In this document: in pieces, positions 38,436-48,484 of the stretch
Layout: the number at the start of each line of letters is the position of its first letter
Position numbering within the stretch: the first letter of the stretch is position 1
Source: JAJCYL01 sp963664285
Lineage (GTDB): Bacteria > Bacteroidota > Bacteroidia > Cytophagales > Cyclobacteriaceae
Assembly (NCBI GenBank): GCA_963664285.2
Contig: CAXXNX010000037.1
Coordinates: 1-64,000, forward strand
Direction: 5' to 3'
DNA length: 64,000 bases
Program-made: the position numbers and the translations under genes
Notes under the pieces: model-generated
What the model was told of the DNA's origin: nothing
Databases searched by the model: none
Seen by the model: only the letters and a program-made list of their open reading frames with translations

Positions 38436-38792
38436 ATGAGGAAGAAATCAAACGACTGGAAAAAGCGAGATGGAATCGTCTACAGTACCAACGAAGATTT
38501 TGAGTTTCAACTTAAAGAGTTGTTCCAGACAAACGACGACGATATGCCACTAAAACAACAGTTTAAAGTTCAATTGGATAAAAAAAACCGTCGAGGAAAG
38601 CATGTAACTCTAATTACAGGTTTCAAAGGCACTGAGAAGGATCTACGAGAATTGGGAAAAGAACTCAAATCAAAGTGTGGTGTTGGTGGTAGCGCTAAAC
38701 ATGCCGAGATCCTCATCCAGGGTGATTATAGAGACAAAGTAATTAAAATTCTTCAGGATGAAGGTCATGAAGTAAAGCGAGTAGGAGGTTAG
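38436..38792 (+). CDS. SUI1/eIF1-like translation factor (YciH family)
   Basis: The 118-residue protein has the SUI1 domain in its C-terminal 80 residues: FKVQLDKKNRRGKHVTLITGF, LGKELKSKCGVGGSAKHAEI and DYRDKVIKILQDEGHEVKR. Bacterial YciH-type proteins bind the ribosome and affect initiation fidelity. The frame is intact and of usual length. Confidence 0.92.
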   Translation: MRKKSNDWKKRDGIVYSTNEDFEFQLKELFQTNDDDMPLKQQFKVQLDKKNRRGKHVTLITGFKGTEKDLRELGKELKSKCGVGGSAKHAEILIQGDYRDKVIKILQDEGHEVKRVGG

Positions 38793-38987
38793 TGCCAAAA
38801 ACGATTTAAGTCCAAGCTTTACTGTCCGTAAGAGCCTAAATTTCGATATCTTTAACCTGGACTATGTAATAGACTTAGTGATGAAGGTCAAAAATGGCTT
38901 TTAGATAAGTGCGTAGATGATAGGCAGTTTTGGACTGTAATATATTTCTAATGTATAATCCAGGTTTAATGATAGAATAGAATTTCA
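38793..38987. other. Intergenic region upstream of the serine dehydratase remnant
   Basis: AT-rich, with no gene or clear signal seen. Confidence 0.5.
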
Positions 38988-39939
38988 ATGGCTATTTCAA
39001 GCATATTCAATGATGTCATTGGTCCTGTAATGCGAGGACCCTCCAGTTCGCATAGCGCCGCAGCTTGCCGAATGGGGTTGATGCTGAGGGCTCTTATGGA
39101 GGGAAATATTAAGAGTGTGATCCATCGACTATGATCCTAATGGTTCCCTGGTTACTACTCATGAAAGCCAGGGAGCTGATATGGGACTCTATGGTGGATT
39201 GCTGGGATGGGAATCACATGATGAGCGGATGCCCAATTATAAAGAGGAAATTAAGAAAGCTGGAATTGCCATCACTGTGAATTATATCGGTTATGGTGCA
39301 AAGCATCCGAATACTTACCGTATCAATATCTCCAATGAAAAAATAACTCATTCATTCATCGCCATCAGTACCGGGGGAGGTATGTTTGAAGTGCAGGAGA
39401 TTGATGGTTCATCAGTGTCGATGAATGGCGATTACCACGAGTTATTGATTTATGGTAGTGATCTGGAAATAATTAAGGCATTGCTTCCGGATAACCTGAA
39501 TACGGAATTTATTGACGTACATGCAACCTTCTTAGAAATTAAAAGCGCATCAGCATTCTCAGCTGAATCCATTGATGCAGTAAAAGCGATTCCCGGGGTC
39601 ACGCTTACCCGATATCTTAAACCTGTATTGCCAGTTCTTTCCCGAAAGGACTTGAAAGTGCCTTTTTTGTATTGCAAAGACTTGCTGGAAGTAGGTAAAC
39701 GTGATGATCTGGCATTATGGCAACTGGCTTTGAAGTACGAAAGTGCCCGGGGTGGAATCTCTGATGAGGAGATTTTTGAAAAGATGCGCAAGATCGCCCA
39801 ACTAATGAATGAATCGGTACAAAATGGACTAAACGGGACCGAATATGAGGACCGTATCCTACCTTGTCAGTCGTTGGGGTTCAGGGAGAAAATGGATCAA
39901 AAGCAATTGCTTGAGGGAGATCTGTTAAATACAATTATT

Positions 39940-40961
39940 GAAGTAGGCATTTAATAAATACAAATCATTTTATAAGGACAAGGCTTATGATTCACCATTC
40001 TGTCCAACAGATTATCAAATATTCCACCTTTCATCTGACTGCGGTTAAACCTATAACAATATTGGTCAATGTATGCCTGAAGGTTATCTACGGAATGATG
40101 GATACCTCTAAGCCAGGCCTTGAACATCATAATTGTCCTGTGTAAGTCTGGGAAGTTCTTACCCTTCTTTCCACTGTCGGTTTGAACCAGGAGGCTGTAT
40201 TTATTTTTTAAGGGCATGTATCCCCTCCACTTATCGGTTTTGATATTAGCCCGACAGGATATATGATCTTCGAAAAAAGGCTTTAGCTGCCTGGTACCTG
40301 CATTGTCAATTATCCTGGCATACATTCGGCTAACTCCTCTGCCTTTCTTCTCAATTGCAACTAAAACCTGCCTTTTTCGGTTATTCTGACGCCCTACAAC
40401 ACCTTCTTCCTGTTCTCCTACTACCGTTTCATCGACTTCTACTTTGCCCATTAGCGGGTATTTGCCACTGCTGGCCATTGCTTTCATAACCTTGTGTTGG
40501 AACAGCCAGCAGGTTTTTTGGCGCAACCCCAGTTTTCGGCTCAGTTCAGTAGAAGCAATTCCTTTTTTATTTGTACTCATGTAGTAAACAATATAAAAAG
40601 CCTTTAAAAGTGGGAATTTAACCTTGTGGAATAGGGTGCTACTAGTGGGAGTAGCCTGATACTTGCATTTAGTGCATTGCCGTGTATGCTGCAGCTTCCC
40701 ACCGCAATACCGGTCATGGCCACACCTCTCACATTTAAACCCTTTGGGCCATTTCAATTCGGCCAGGTATTCTTGGCAACTGTCGTTATCGGGGAATTTC
40801 TCCTGAAACTCGAAAAGTGTTAGACTTTCATACTTTTTCTCCATATCTTGAAATTTAACTTTTACTCTTAATTGATATTAATATACTGAATATCAGTGAC
40901 TTAACAAAGTATTTCAAGCTGTTTTTAGAGTCAAAATCATTATTTATTATATGCCTACTTC
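39940..40961 (-). mobile_element. IS1595-family element, type 2
   Basis: About 1022 bp with inverted ends GAAGTAGGCAT. AATACAATTATT (12 bp) is found directly on both sides (39928-39939 and 40962-40973), longer than the 8 bp usual for this family. Because TATTGAAG also reads into the repeat, the exact boundary is ambiguous by a few bases. Confidence 0.88.
39951..40844 (-). CDS. IS1595-family (ISXO2-like) transposase
   Basis: The intact 297-residue protein has an N-terminal zinc ribbon (CERCGHDRYCGGKLQHTRQC) and a C-terminal ISXO2-like domain with VEVDETVVGEQEEG (first Asp), NIKTDKWRGY (second Asp) and the region VDNLQAYIDQYCYRFN. It differs from the type 1 IS1595 elements in this window. Confidence 0.92.
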   Translation of the reverse strand: MEKKYESLTLFEFQEKFPDNDSCQEYLAELKWPKGFKCERCGHDRYCGGKLQHTRQCTKCKYQATPTSSTLFHKVKFPLLKAFYIVYYMSTNKKGIASTELSRKLGLRQKTCWLFQHKVMKAMASSGKYPLMGKVEVDETVVGEQEEGVVGRQNNRKRQVLVAIEKKGRGVSRMYARIIDNAGTRQLKPFFEDHISCRANIKTDKWRGYMPLKNKYSLLVQTDSGKKGKNFPDLHRTIMMFKAWLRGIHHSVDNLQAYIDQYCYRFNRSQMKGGIFDNLLDRMVNHKPCPYKMICIY

Positions 40962-41647
40962 AATACAATTATTCTTTATGTTACTGCAATCATGGAACTA
41001 AAAAGTTCCATGGGCATCATTGTTGCCGCCCCCACTGCGGGGTCGTGCGGGACACTACCCGGGACAATATTGGGAGCAGCAGCACATTTGGGGAAAAGTG
41101 AAGATGATGTCGTCAAAGCAATGCTGGCCTCCGGAATGATGGGAGTCTTTATAGCCGAGCACTCCACTTTTTCAGCCGAGGTTGGCGGTTGCCAGGCGGA
41201 GACAGGAGCCGGTGGTTCTATGGCTGCTGCAGGCCTGATCACCCTGGCTGGAGGAACACTGGAACAAGCGGTTGCGGCCGCTTCTATTGCGCTCCAAAAT
41301 TCTCTAGGAATTATATGTGATCCAGTTGGTGTCAGGGTAGAAGCCCCATGCCTCGGTAAGAATGTTATGGCAGCGTCAAATGCCTTATCATGTGCCAATA
41401 TGGCCCTGGCCAATTATGATCATCTTATTCCTTATGATGAGGTAGTCGATGCTATGTTTGAAGTGGGCAATGCCATGCCACACGAACATAGATGCACAGG
41501 ATTGGGTGGCTTAAGCTGCTACTCCAACCGCTCGCGAATGGGAGAGGAAGCTTCAGGAGAAGATGAAGTACTGTGGGTGATTATCAGACTCGCAAATACC
41601 CAATCACTTCATAAATTTGCACCTAGATTTCTAAATATCATAATTTT

Positions 41648-42619
41648 ATGCTTATGCAGTACAAGCAACTAGGTAATTCAGGATTAAAAGTTTCTTCACT
41701 TTGTTTTGGTACAATGACTTTTGGAGATGTTTCTAACGAGGCAACCAGTAAAGAAGTGTATTCGGCATGTCGGGACAAAGGGATAAATTTCTTTGACTGC
41801 GCAAATGTTTACGCCAAAGGTGAATCGGAAAGAATACTTGGTAAACTAATCAAGGACCATAGAAATGAAGTTGCCATTGCTACAAAAGCTTATTTTCCGA
41901 TGAGTGATGATGTCAATGGGAGAGGGGCCAGTCGGTTCCACTTAACTAAAGCTTTGGATGGAAGTTTGAAACGCCTTGAGACCGATTATGTTGACGTTTA
42001 TTACATTCATCATTATGATGATAATACTCCTCTGGAGGAAACATTGTCAACCTTGAACGATTTCGTTAGGCAGGGTAAGGTGCTCTACCTGGGTTTAAGC
42101 AACTTTGCTTCATGGCAAATCATGAAAGCCATCGCCATTTGCGAGCAATCTAATTATGCGCCAATTTCATGTATACAGCCCATGTACAGCTTGTTAAAAC
42201 GTCAATGTGAATCAGAAATTCTGCCTATGGCGCAGGGCGAGGGTTTGGGAGTTTTTTCCTATAGTCCACTTGGAGGAGGTTATTTGACCGGGAAGTATCT
42301 GGACAAAGTGGGTTCTGGAAGATTCGACACTAGTAAAATGTATCAGCAACGCTATGAAGCGGAAACTAACCTTACTGTGGTCAAGGCTTTCACCCAGTTT
42401 GTCAAGGAGAATAATTACAACCCTGTGACCCTAGCTATTGCGTGGGCGGCATCACATCTCGCTATTACTGCCCCAATTGTAGGTGCCCGTAACATGGAAC
42501 AACTGAAGCCTGTTCTGGATGCAATTGATTTCTCAATGTCTCCTGACTTGAGGGAAGCCCTAGCAGAATTTTCATTGGCGCCTGCGCTTGCGACAGATAG
42601 ATCTGAAGAAGCGAAGTAG
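41648..42619 (+). CDS. Aldo/keto reductase
   Basis: 323 residues; the start may be either ATG at 41648 or the one two codons on (MQYKQLGNSGLKVS). It has the family catalytic tyrosine and lysine regions (FFDCANVYAKGESERILG, VAIATKAYF) and histidine region (VDVYYIHHYDDNTPLEE). The NADP-binding C-terminal part has GVFSYSPLGGGYLTGKY. It resembles the YakC/Tas group, cytoplasmic NADPH-dependent carbonyl reductases. The substrate is unknown and the frame is intact. Confidence 0.92.
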   Translation: MLMQYKQLGNSGLKVSSLCFGTMTFGDVSNEATSKEVYSACRDKGINFFDCANVYAKGESERILGKLIKDHRNEVAIATKAYFPMSDDVNGRGASRFHLTKALDGSLKRLETDYVDVYYIHHYDDNTPLEETLSTLNDFVRQGKVLYLGLSNFASWQIMKAIAICEQSNYAPISCIQPMYSLLKRQCESEILPMAQGEGLGVFSYSPLGGGYLTGKYLDKVGSGRFDTSKMYQQRYEAETNLTVVKAFTQFVKENNYNPVTLAIAWAASHLAITAPIVGARNMEQLKPVLDAIDFSMSPDLREALAEFSLAPALATDRSEEAK

Positions 42620-42761
42620 GGATGTAAGGATCTACAACTCTAAAGAACCAATAGATTATTACTGAATTAGTTCTTTGAACGGTTTTATTTAGGGGTGATC
42701 TCTTGTTTTATTTGTTGAATTGTTGTGGACCTATTTTTGAGTAGAAAAATCAACGCCTAAT

Positions 42762-42947
42762 ATGAAATTTGTTTTGCTTGTGGCTATAGCCTTGATGCTA
42801 TCGACATGCATTACACCAGTTGACCTCAATCCGGAGGAGCCGGATAACATCCTCGTGGTCGATGGGTTTATTACTGATCAGGAGGGAATATTTGAAGTAA
42901 CCATTTCAAGGCTCAGCAAATTTGCTGGTACATTACTAAGGTGGTAA
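42762..42947 (+). pseudogene. DUF4249 lipoprotein, 5' remnant
   Basis: 61 codons giving a lipoprotein signal (LLVAIALMLSTC) and the DUF4249 start (PDNILVVDGFITDQEGIFEVTISR). The usual protein is about 300 to 400 residues. The gene breaks off near 42935, a short distance before the attC-like sequence at 43007, so the remainder has been replaced. Confidence 0.75.
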
Positions 42948-43006
42948 TGAGTTTTTTGAAGATAAGTATTACAGCTCTATAAGATAGGTTCATGTCACTA
43001 AGGTGA

Positions 43007-43101
43007 GTTTGGTTTGCTTGCTACTGGGTTTCTTTTGCACAGCAAGATAATATCTAGTAAATTCATAGATGCCGCTATTGGCAGTAGAATATATGTTAGC
43101 T
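43007..43101 (+). other. attC-like site, 3' half well preserved
   Basis: CAGTAGAA (43082-43089), a 5-base spacer TATAT, and GTTAGCT (43095-43101) match the L', spacer and R' boxes of integron attC sites. The stretch CGCTATTGGCAGTAGAATATATGTTAG is nearly the same as in the attC at 48485-48560. The 5' half is weaker: CTACTG at 43021-43026 can pair with CAGTAG, but no good R'' box is seen. Confidence 0.5.
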
Positions 43102-43161
43102 ATTTTAGATATATGGTATTTATTTACAATAAATCTTTCAGATTAATTAAAGGAGAACGTT

Positions 43162-43821
43162 ATGTTACTTAGAATCAACGACCAAGCGCCTAACTTCACA
43201 GCCCAAACCACCCAAGGGGAAATAAATTTCCATGAGTGGTTAGGTGATAGCTGGGGAGTTTTGTTTTCACATCCTAAAGATTTCACGCCCGTCTGTACCA
43301 CCGAATTAGGTTATATGGCTGGCTTGGAGCCCGAATTCACCAAGAGGAATTGTAAAGTTATCGGTTTAAGTGTTGACCCGGTAAAAGACCATACTGAATG
43401 GTCAAAGGATATAGAAGAAACTCAAGGGCACGCTGTTAATTATCCAATGATAGGTGATAGTGATTTAGCTGTTGCAAAATTATATGACATGCTACCTGCT
43501 GAAGAAAAAGGTATATCAGAAGGACGCACAGCGATGACAAATGCGACAGTTCGATCAGTATTTATTATTGACCCGGATAAAAAGATTAAATTAATGTTAA
43601 CCTATCCAATGACGACAGGACGTAATTTCGATGAGATCTTACGAGTCATCGATTCTATGCAATTAACAGCAAAGCACAAAGTAGCCACCCCTGTAAATTG
43701 GAAAGATGGTGACGATGTAATCATCGTACCCGCTGTTTCCAATGAAGAAGCTGAAACAATGTTTCCAGATGGCTGGGAAACGGTAAAACCTTATATGAGA
43801 ACCGTAAAGCAACCAAAATGA
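43162..43821 (+). CDS. Peroxiredoxin, 1-Cys (Prx6) type
   Basis: The 219-residue protein has the peroxidatic motif DFTPVCTTELG near residue 42 and the Prx6-like C-terminal domain (TPVNWKDGDDVIIVP...FPDGWETVKPYMR). It reduces hydrogen and alkyl peroxides in the cytoplasm. A strong Shine-Dalgarno, AAAGGAG, stands nine bases before the ATG, which is unusual for Bacteroidota and unlike most genes here. Together with the attC-like sequence just upstream it suggests a gene acquired as an integron cassette. Confidence 0.92.
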   Translation: MLLRINDQAPNFTAQTTQGEINFHEWLGDSWGVLFSHPKDFTPVCTTELGYMAGLEPEFTKRNCKVIGLSVDPVKDHTEWSKDIEETQGHAVNYPMIGDSDLAVAKLYDMLPAEEKGISEGRTAMTNATVRSVFIIDPDKKIKLMLTYPMTTGRNFDEILRVIDSMQLTAKHKVATPVNWKDGDDVIIVPAVSNEEAETMFPDGWETVKPYMRTVKQPK

Positions 43822-43825
43822 ATGA

Positions 43826-44062
43826 TATCTCTAATTGATCGGCATAGATAGCCCGATTAAGTATATCAAAAACGTATGTTCGGAACCTCTGCCTTTCTAA
43901 ATCATTGAGACTATCTAACGAGTAACGTCCTCTCAAAATAAAGCTCGGTAAATTCGGTATTGCCAAGTTCTTTTTAGTAAATATTTGATTAATTGAAAGT
44001 GAGGCGTCGACACCCATTTGAGAGGTATTCTGTTGTATCTCGAATCCAAGAGTTACATCTGC
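43826..44062 (-). pseudogene. Unidentified coding remnant
   Basis: On the minus strand a frame reads LGFEIQQNTSQMGVDASLSI and then SFILRGRYSLDSLNDLERQRFRTYVFD in coding-like composition. It has no good start and runs into the end of the peroxiredoxin gene. It may be a leftover of a host gene cut by the cassette. I cannot name it. Confidence 0.25.
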
Positions 44063-44250
44063 TATTATAGTTTAAGTATCTGATTATCTATGAGTCCACC
44101 AGGAGTCGCTGGTTAAAATTTAAAGCGACGATTGTGAAATGATCAATCCTGTTCAGTTGAATTCGTTTAACCTAGTGGCCTAATATTTTCATAATATAAA
44201 TTCTATTGATAATAAGAGCATATTTGTCGAAGCATTAAACGCACAATATT

Positions 44251-45195
44251 ATGGCAGGAATTATTCCTTTGATCTTAATCATATTAGCCGGAATAGTCGG
44301 TTTTTTCATTTTGTTATATTTCGTTCCGATCAACCTCTGGATCACAGCTATTTTTAGTGGTGTACGTGTCAGTTTATTCGAACTGGTCCTTATGCGGATC
44401 AGAAAAGTTCCTCCTTCATTAATTGTGAACTCATTGATCACAGCTACGAAGGCAGGTCTTACCATAGGTGCGGATGATGGAACAAGAATACCTTTTCGTA
44501 CCCAGGACTTGGAAACACATTATTTAGCGGGAGGAAATGTTACACAGGTGATCAAGGCGATGATTGCAGCAGACAAGGCTAACATTGACCTCGCTTTTAA
44601 ACAAGCTACAGCCATTGATTTGGCTGGAAGGGATGTATTTGAGGCGGTTCAAATATCAGTAACTCCCAAAATAATTGATATACCACCTGTAGCTGCTGTA
44701 GCAATTGATGGTATCCAATTGATATGCAAGGCACGGGTTACCATCAAGGCGAATATCCAGCAACTGGTTGGAGGTGCAGGAGAAGAAACTATTGTGGCCA
44801 GGGTTGGCGAAGGAATTGTAACATCGGTTGGTTCATCTTCTACCCATAAAGAGATGTTATCGAATCCCGATAAAATATCAAAGTTGGTATTAAAACGTGG
44901 TCTTGATGCCGGTACAGCATTCGAAATTCTCTCCATTGATATAGCAGATGTTGATGTGGGTTTAAACATCGGTGCCAAACTACAAACTGATCAGGCCTCA
45001 GCAGATCTGAAGGTTGCCGAAGCTAAGGCAGAAGAGCGAAGAGCAATGGCTGTAGCTGAGGAGCAGGAAATGTCTGCCAAAGCACAGGAAGCAAGAGCCA
45101 AAGTAATTGAGGCTGAAGCAGAAGTGCCCAAAGCGATGGCGGAAGCCTTTAGAAGTGGTAATCTTGGTTTATTCAAAAGAAGTAGTCAAACCTAA
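44251..45195 (+). CDS. floA: Flotillin-like protein FloA, 3' end altered
   Basis: The N-terminal membrane hairpin (IIPLILIILAGIVGFFILLYFVPINLW) and the FloA core (FELVLMRIRKVPPSLIVNSLITATKAGL, LETHYLAGGNV, ARVGEGIVTSVGS) are typical. The glutamate/alanine coiled coil ends at AEAFRSGNLG. FloA usually continues about 20 residues (MDYYK...); here it ends LFKRSSQT, so the last part has been lost or frameshifted. It organises membrane microdomains. An IS1595 element lies 80 bp downstream. Confidence 0.9.
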   Translation: MAGIIPLILIILAGIVGFFILLYFVPINLWITAIFSGVRVSLFELVLMRIRKVPPSLIVNSLITATKAGLTIGADDGTRIPFRTQDLETHYLAGGNVTQVIKAMIAADKANIDLAFKQATAIDLAGRDVFEAVQISVTPKIIDIPPVAAVAIDGIQLICKARVTIKANIQQLVGGAGEETIVARVGEGIVTSVGSSSTHKEMLSNPDKISKLVLKRGLDAGTAFEILSIDIADVDVGLNIGAKLQTDQASADLKVAEAKAEERRAMAVAEEQEMSAKAQEARAKVIEAEAEVPKAMAEAFRSGNLGLFKRSSQT

Positions 45196-45702
45196 TCTCT
45201 TATAGCTACTTTTTCCCCAGAGGAGTCATGAACGGGGGAACTCGAATGCCATATATAGACAACAAGGTTACTAATAAGAGCTAAGTTCTAATTATAACAG
45301 CATTTTGTTTAAATAGCTCATACAGATGATAGGCTTGATCCGTTAATAGCATAGTCAGAAACCATTGTTTCAAAGTTGTTTTACTCTCTCTTATTCGGTC
45401 AGCATAAGCATACCAATTCAGGTAGTTTTGCAAATATTTGGAACTGACACCATTGAATGGGCGTAAGAATGTCCTAAGTTGAGTGTGAACATTGTTTACT
45501 TTTTGCAGATGGATTGTTTTATCATCTCTATCCACATGATCTTTGGCCAATAGCGCTTTGTGCTTTATGGAGGGGTTGTCTTTGGCAAAAGCCTTATAAG
45601 AAGGGTGCTTATCTGTAATCAAGGTTGCACCGTAGGCCAACTTCCCATCCAATGCCTTTGAAATTTCTTCTTTGCTCAGCCGTTTTGATGCAACAGCTTT
45701 AA

Positions 45703-47292
45703 GGCATTATTCATAGGCCACCAATTTTGGGATTAATAATGGGTTGCTAACTATTTTTGATTGGAGTGTATGTATTAATTTGAAGATCAACCAGGTTTCT
45801 GGAATTTCAAAGGACATTAGAGCGTTTTTTTGTTAGAATTTTTCAATTTTCAGTCAAAGCTCTATTGTGTTCTTATGGAAGAACATTTTTTTGATTAAAC
45901 CAAACTGTTTAACTGATCGGTCAGTTCACCTAAGCAAATCGCCCAGCAGGTATTGATATCTAAAGGCTCTTGAGAATTGTATTGTCAATGATCTTTTCCT
46001 TTCTTTCAGGCACGCCCCAACCTTCATCAGGTAAAGCCGGATATTGTCCACTTGCCATCGTTTAGCAAAGTGGTGTTTTGTTTTGGCAATTAATAATTTA
46101 ATCTGCCGGAACATTTCATAACAGAGGGTAGCGATGATTAAACGCATGAAATGGCCCAGTTTGACAGGAAAGCCGGTCGGAATAAGTCATGTTTTTGAGT
46201 TCCTTTATTCGATTTTCACTGGCATCACCTCGCTTGACATAAAAATCAAAGTAAATCTGTTGAGCGGTCATCGCTTCAAAGTTGCTCACAAAGTAACGGA
46301 CATTCATTCCTTTTCCGGTAGACTCCACTTTGGCGTACAGCTTTTCAGAACGATCCCAGCTTTTGGCCTGGTAAGTAAACGGGCCAACAAACTCTTGATG
46401 TTTGATGATTTTTGAAGCATATTCCTTTTTTACTTCAATGATAGTCTGTTTGGTAAAATCTTTAAAACTTCATTACTACTAATACCTAAACAAAATTGAA
46501 GGTCAAACTGCTTAGCTTCCGATAAAAAGATGCTCCTGAAAAGCCACTATCCGCTCGAATAAGGATCTTTACTGAGGGCAGTTTTTTTCTGATTTTAATG
46601 ACAATCCTTTTCAATAAGGCCACAAACCATTTGTTGGAGTGACAATTGCCCGGACGTAGTACTGGTAAAATGACCTGACCGGTGTTCCCGTCCTTAAAGA
46701 ACAACTCATGGTACATAGTCTGTGTCTGAGTTGTTGGGATCCATGAGTAGGGTCATCGGTACCATCTACATCAATGATGATTTGACCAGTCTTCTTTTCA
46801 ACTCCTCTACATAACGGTCTACAAACCATTGACTCATCTGGTAGATCAGACTCCGATCGGCCTTGTTTTCAAATCGACTTAAAGTAGGCTGGGAACATAA
46901 TCCGCTATCTAGTACTTTACGGATCACCGGATCCTCTCGGAGTTTTTGTTCGTCATTGCAATCCTGATAGCCCTGCATCATTAAAAACACCCGTTGGCGA
47001 AGCATTTCTTCATAAGTGTATTCGATAAAAAAGGGGTTTCGATAGTCAGGAATCAGTGCGGCGAAGCTTTTTAATAGACCAGTCTTTCTCTCTACTTTTT
47101 CACTTAACAATATCGCTCCGTCTGAGCTAATCGCTGATGCTGAAAAATCAAATTTAAAAGCTTGTTTTCCTGATAAAATACGGTATCTTTTTCCTTATAT
47201 TCAGGCATAAATTAATTGCTTATTTTGTTGTCTAACTATCTCAATATAACAATTTATGCCTGTTTTTTATTGTCTACTATGAATTTTTCGGG
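45703..47292 (-). mobile_element. IS1380-family element, copy F, with many small deletions
   Basis: Between TTAA at 45699-45702 and 47293-47296, 1590 bp instead of 1621. The right terminus lacks CCCG (reads TTAAGGCATTATTC). There are at least eight further small losses relative to copy B, for example AGTAGCGATGACAGG to AGTTTGACAGG and a 19-base loss near 46724. Confidence 0.9.
45930..47207 (-). pseudogene. IS1380 transposase, copy F, multiply frameshifted
   Basis: The coding sequence is scattered over three frames by the small deletions; the loss in TCGATAAA (CCTGATAAA, about 47170) already shifts it after the first dozen codons. It cannot make a working transposase as sequenced. Confidence 0.9.
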
Positions 47293-48144
47293 TTAAGGTA
47301 CTTCTCCCCCTTGCGTTCAACCGCTGTTACTACCTGGACAACTGTGACCTCTTCCTTTCCCATATTCCGTATGAAATCGTTTCCCCTCTTTCTTGCTGCC
47401 CTATCTAAATTTCGACTGCCCTTGTTGTTAAGTGCCAGTTCCAATTCATCACATTCTACTTCCGAGGATAACTGTTCGGGAACAAACTCATTTAGTGAAC
47501 TCAATATCTTATGCCGCCAGTCGAAGCTTGTCTGGATGCTTATTCCGGGTTTTGCTATCTTTTTTATCGGCATGCCCTGCTCCATGCAGCGCAGATAAGA
47601 TTGCCATTTTGATTTAAGCTTGATGTCATACAAAGGTGTCCCTGTTGTTTGTTGTACCATCTTTTACATTCATTGCACTGATACATCTGCACACCTTTTT
47701 GTCTGCCCCTCTTATATACCTTCTCGCTTGTGCAATTTGGACAGGGTTTCTTCTTTCTTTTCTCTGCTATTTGTTGTTGAGCGGCAATCAATACTTTGCC
47801 TTGTAATTCCTGCCCCTGGAGCAACTCATCCAACAATTCGGTTTGGGAACTTATCGGCAATTGTGCAAATAAATTTTTGATCTCTTGACTTGATATCATA
47901 TAGCGAAGATAATAATAATTGCTGTGTTATTTAGAACTTAGCCCTAATAAGGAATACAATCCAGGTCCAGTTTTTCTTTACCACCCATTTGTAGAATAGA
48001 TAATAAGCCCTGCTAATAAGACACTACTAATGAGAAAGGACATTAAATGATGATTATATGAACAAAAAGATTAAGAATATTCTCTTCACCATCTAATTCC
48101 CTCTAAGTCCTTGATACAATGCGTTTTAATGCATTTTATCTTTT

Positions 48145-48470
48145 GTGTGTGCCTTGAATGTTGAATATGGCTCATGAAAATGAGTGATCCAAAGGGTGCA
48201 AGTCTCGTAAGCGCCGGGGTCGTGCCAGGAAGCCAAGCAAGTGGCAAGGTGGGGTTTGGAGTGATCCAAGCACTGAAGCCCGCCTGAATGAAAGAATTCA
48301 TTCCTCGCGGGGCAGGTAAGCTAGACTGTGGTGTCTGTACTGACGAGCAGGAACCACATCCAGAGGCTATTAGGTCGGATGAGGTAGCACATGATGCCGA
48401 AGTCCAACACCTGGGAAGAGGACAGTACCGAAATAGTAGATGTAGCAGGAATCAGTCCGCATATTCATTT
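48145..48470 (+). ncRNA. Group II intron-like 5' segment without its reverse transcriptase
   Basis: The stretch begins with GTGTGTGCC, which fits the 5' GUGYG start of group II introns. It continues with strings typical of domain I, such as AAAGGGTGCAAGTCTCG, GGAAGCCAAGCAAGTGGCAA and GGGAAGAGGACAGTACCGAAA. Its GC content is well above its surroundings, as for a structured RNA. No intron-encoded protein follows: the sequence ends just before an attC-like site. I read it as a truncated group II intron; another structured RNA cannot be excluded. Confidence 0.5.
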
Positions 48471-48484
48471 TTAGTATCTGTTGT

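Larger units (their letters stand above)
38988..41580 (+). pseudogene. sdaA: L-serine ammonia-lyase (iron-sulfur type), split by IS1595 and two frameshifts
   Basis: The pieces read in order. The N-terminus has MRGPSSSHSAAACRMG and shifts frame near 39125, where SV should go into IDYDPNGSL. The middle (39181-39939) has SQGADMGLYGGLLGWESHDE and the ACT-like region. An IS1595-family insertion follows. The C-terminal alpha domain (40974 onward) has KSSMGIIVAAPTAGSCGTLPG, and the iron-sulfur cysteines are in GGCQAETGAGGSMAAAG, IICDPVGVRVEAPCLG and HRCTGLGG. A last shift near 41512 precedes AATPTAREWERKLQEKM and a stop at 41578-41580. Removing the IS with one target copy restores LLNTIILYVTAIMELK. 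Intact, it would deaminate serine to pyruvate. Confidence 0.9.
45281..47899 (-). pseudogene. IS1595-family transposase, interrupted and with small deletions
   Basis: The N-terminal part (47899 to 47297) and the C-terminal part (45702 to 45281) are separated by IS1380 copy F at codons YLKA. The N-terminal part also has small deletions compared with copy 1: one in the helix-turn-helix (KIAKPGIS for KIAKQIGIS) and one near TGT-TTG-TTG at about 47648 that shifts the frame. Confidence 0.88.
45278..47944 (-). mobile_element. IS1595-family element, type 1, copy 2, split by IS1380 copy F
   Basis: Ends GAGCTAAGTTCTAA (45278) and the complement of GGGCTAAGTTCTAA (to 47944), flanked by TAATAA (45272-45277 and 47945-47950). 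An IS1380 copy sits at an internal TTAA. Without it the element is about 1.07 kb and lacks the 68-bp duplication of copy 1. Confidence 0.9.

Noticed and set aside
43721..44017. 99-codon minus-strand frame as a real gene
   Set aside because: Its C-terminal part lies antisense to the peroxiredoxin; only the 43826-44062 part looks coding, so it is listed as a low-confidence remnant.
48086..48301. Minus-strand 71-codon frame
   Set aside because: Overlaps the group II intron-like structured sequence; no coding features.
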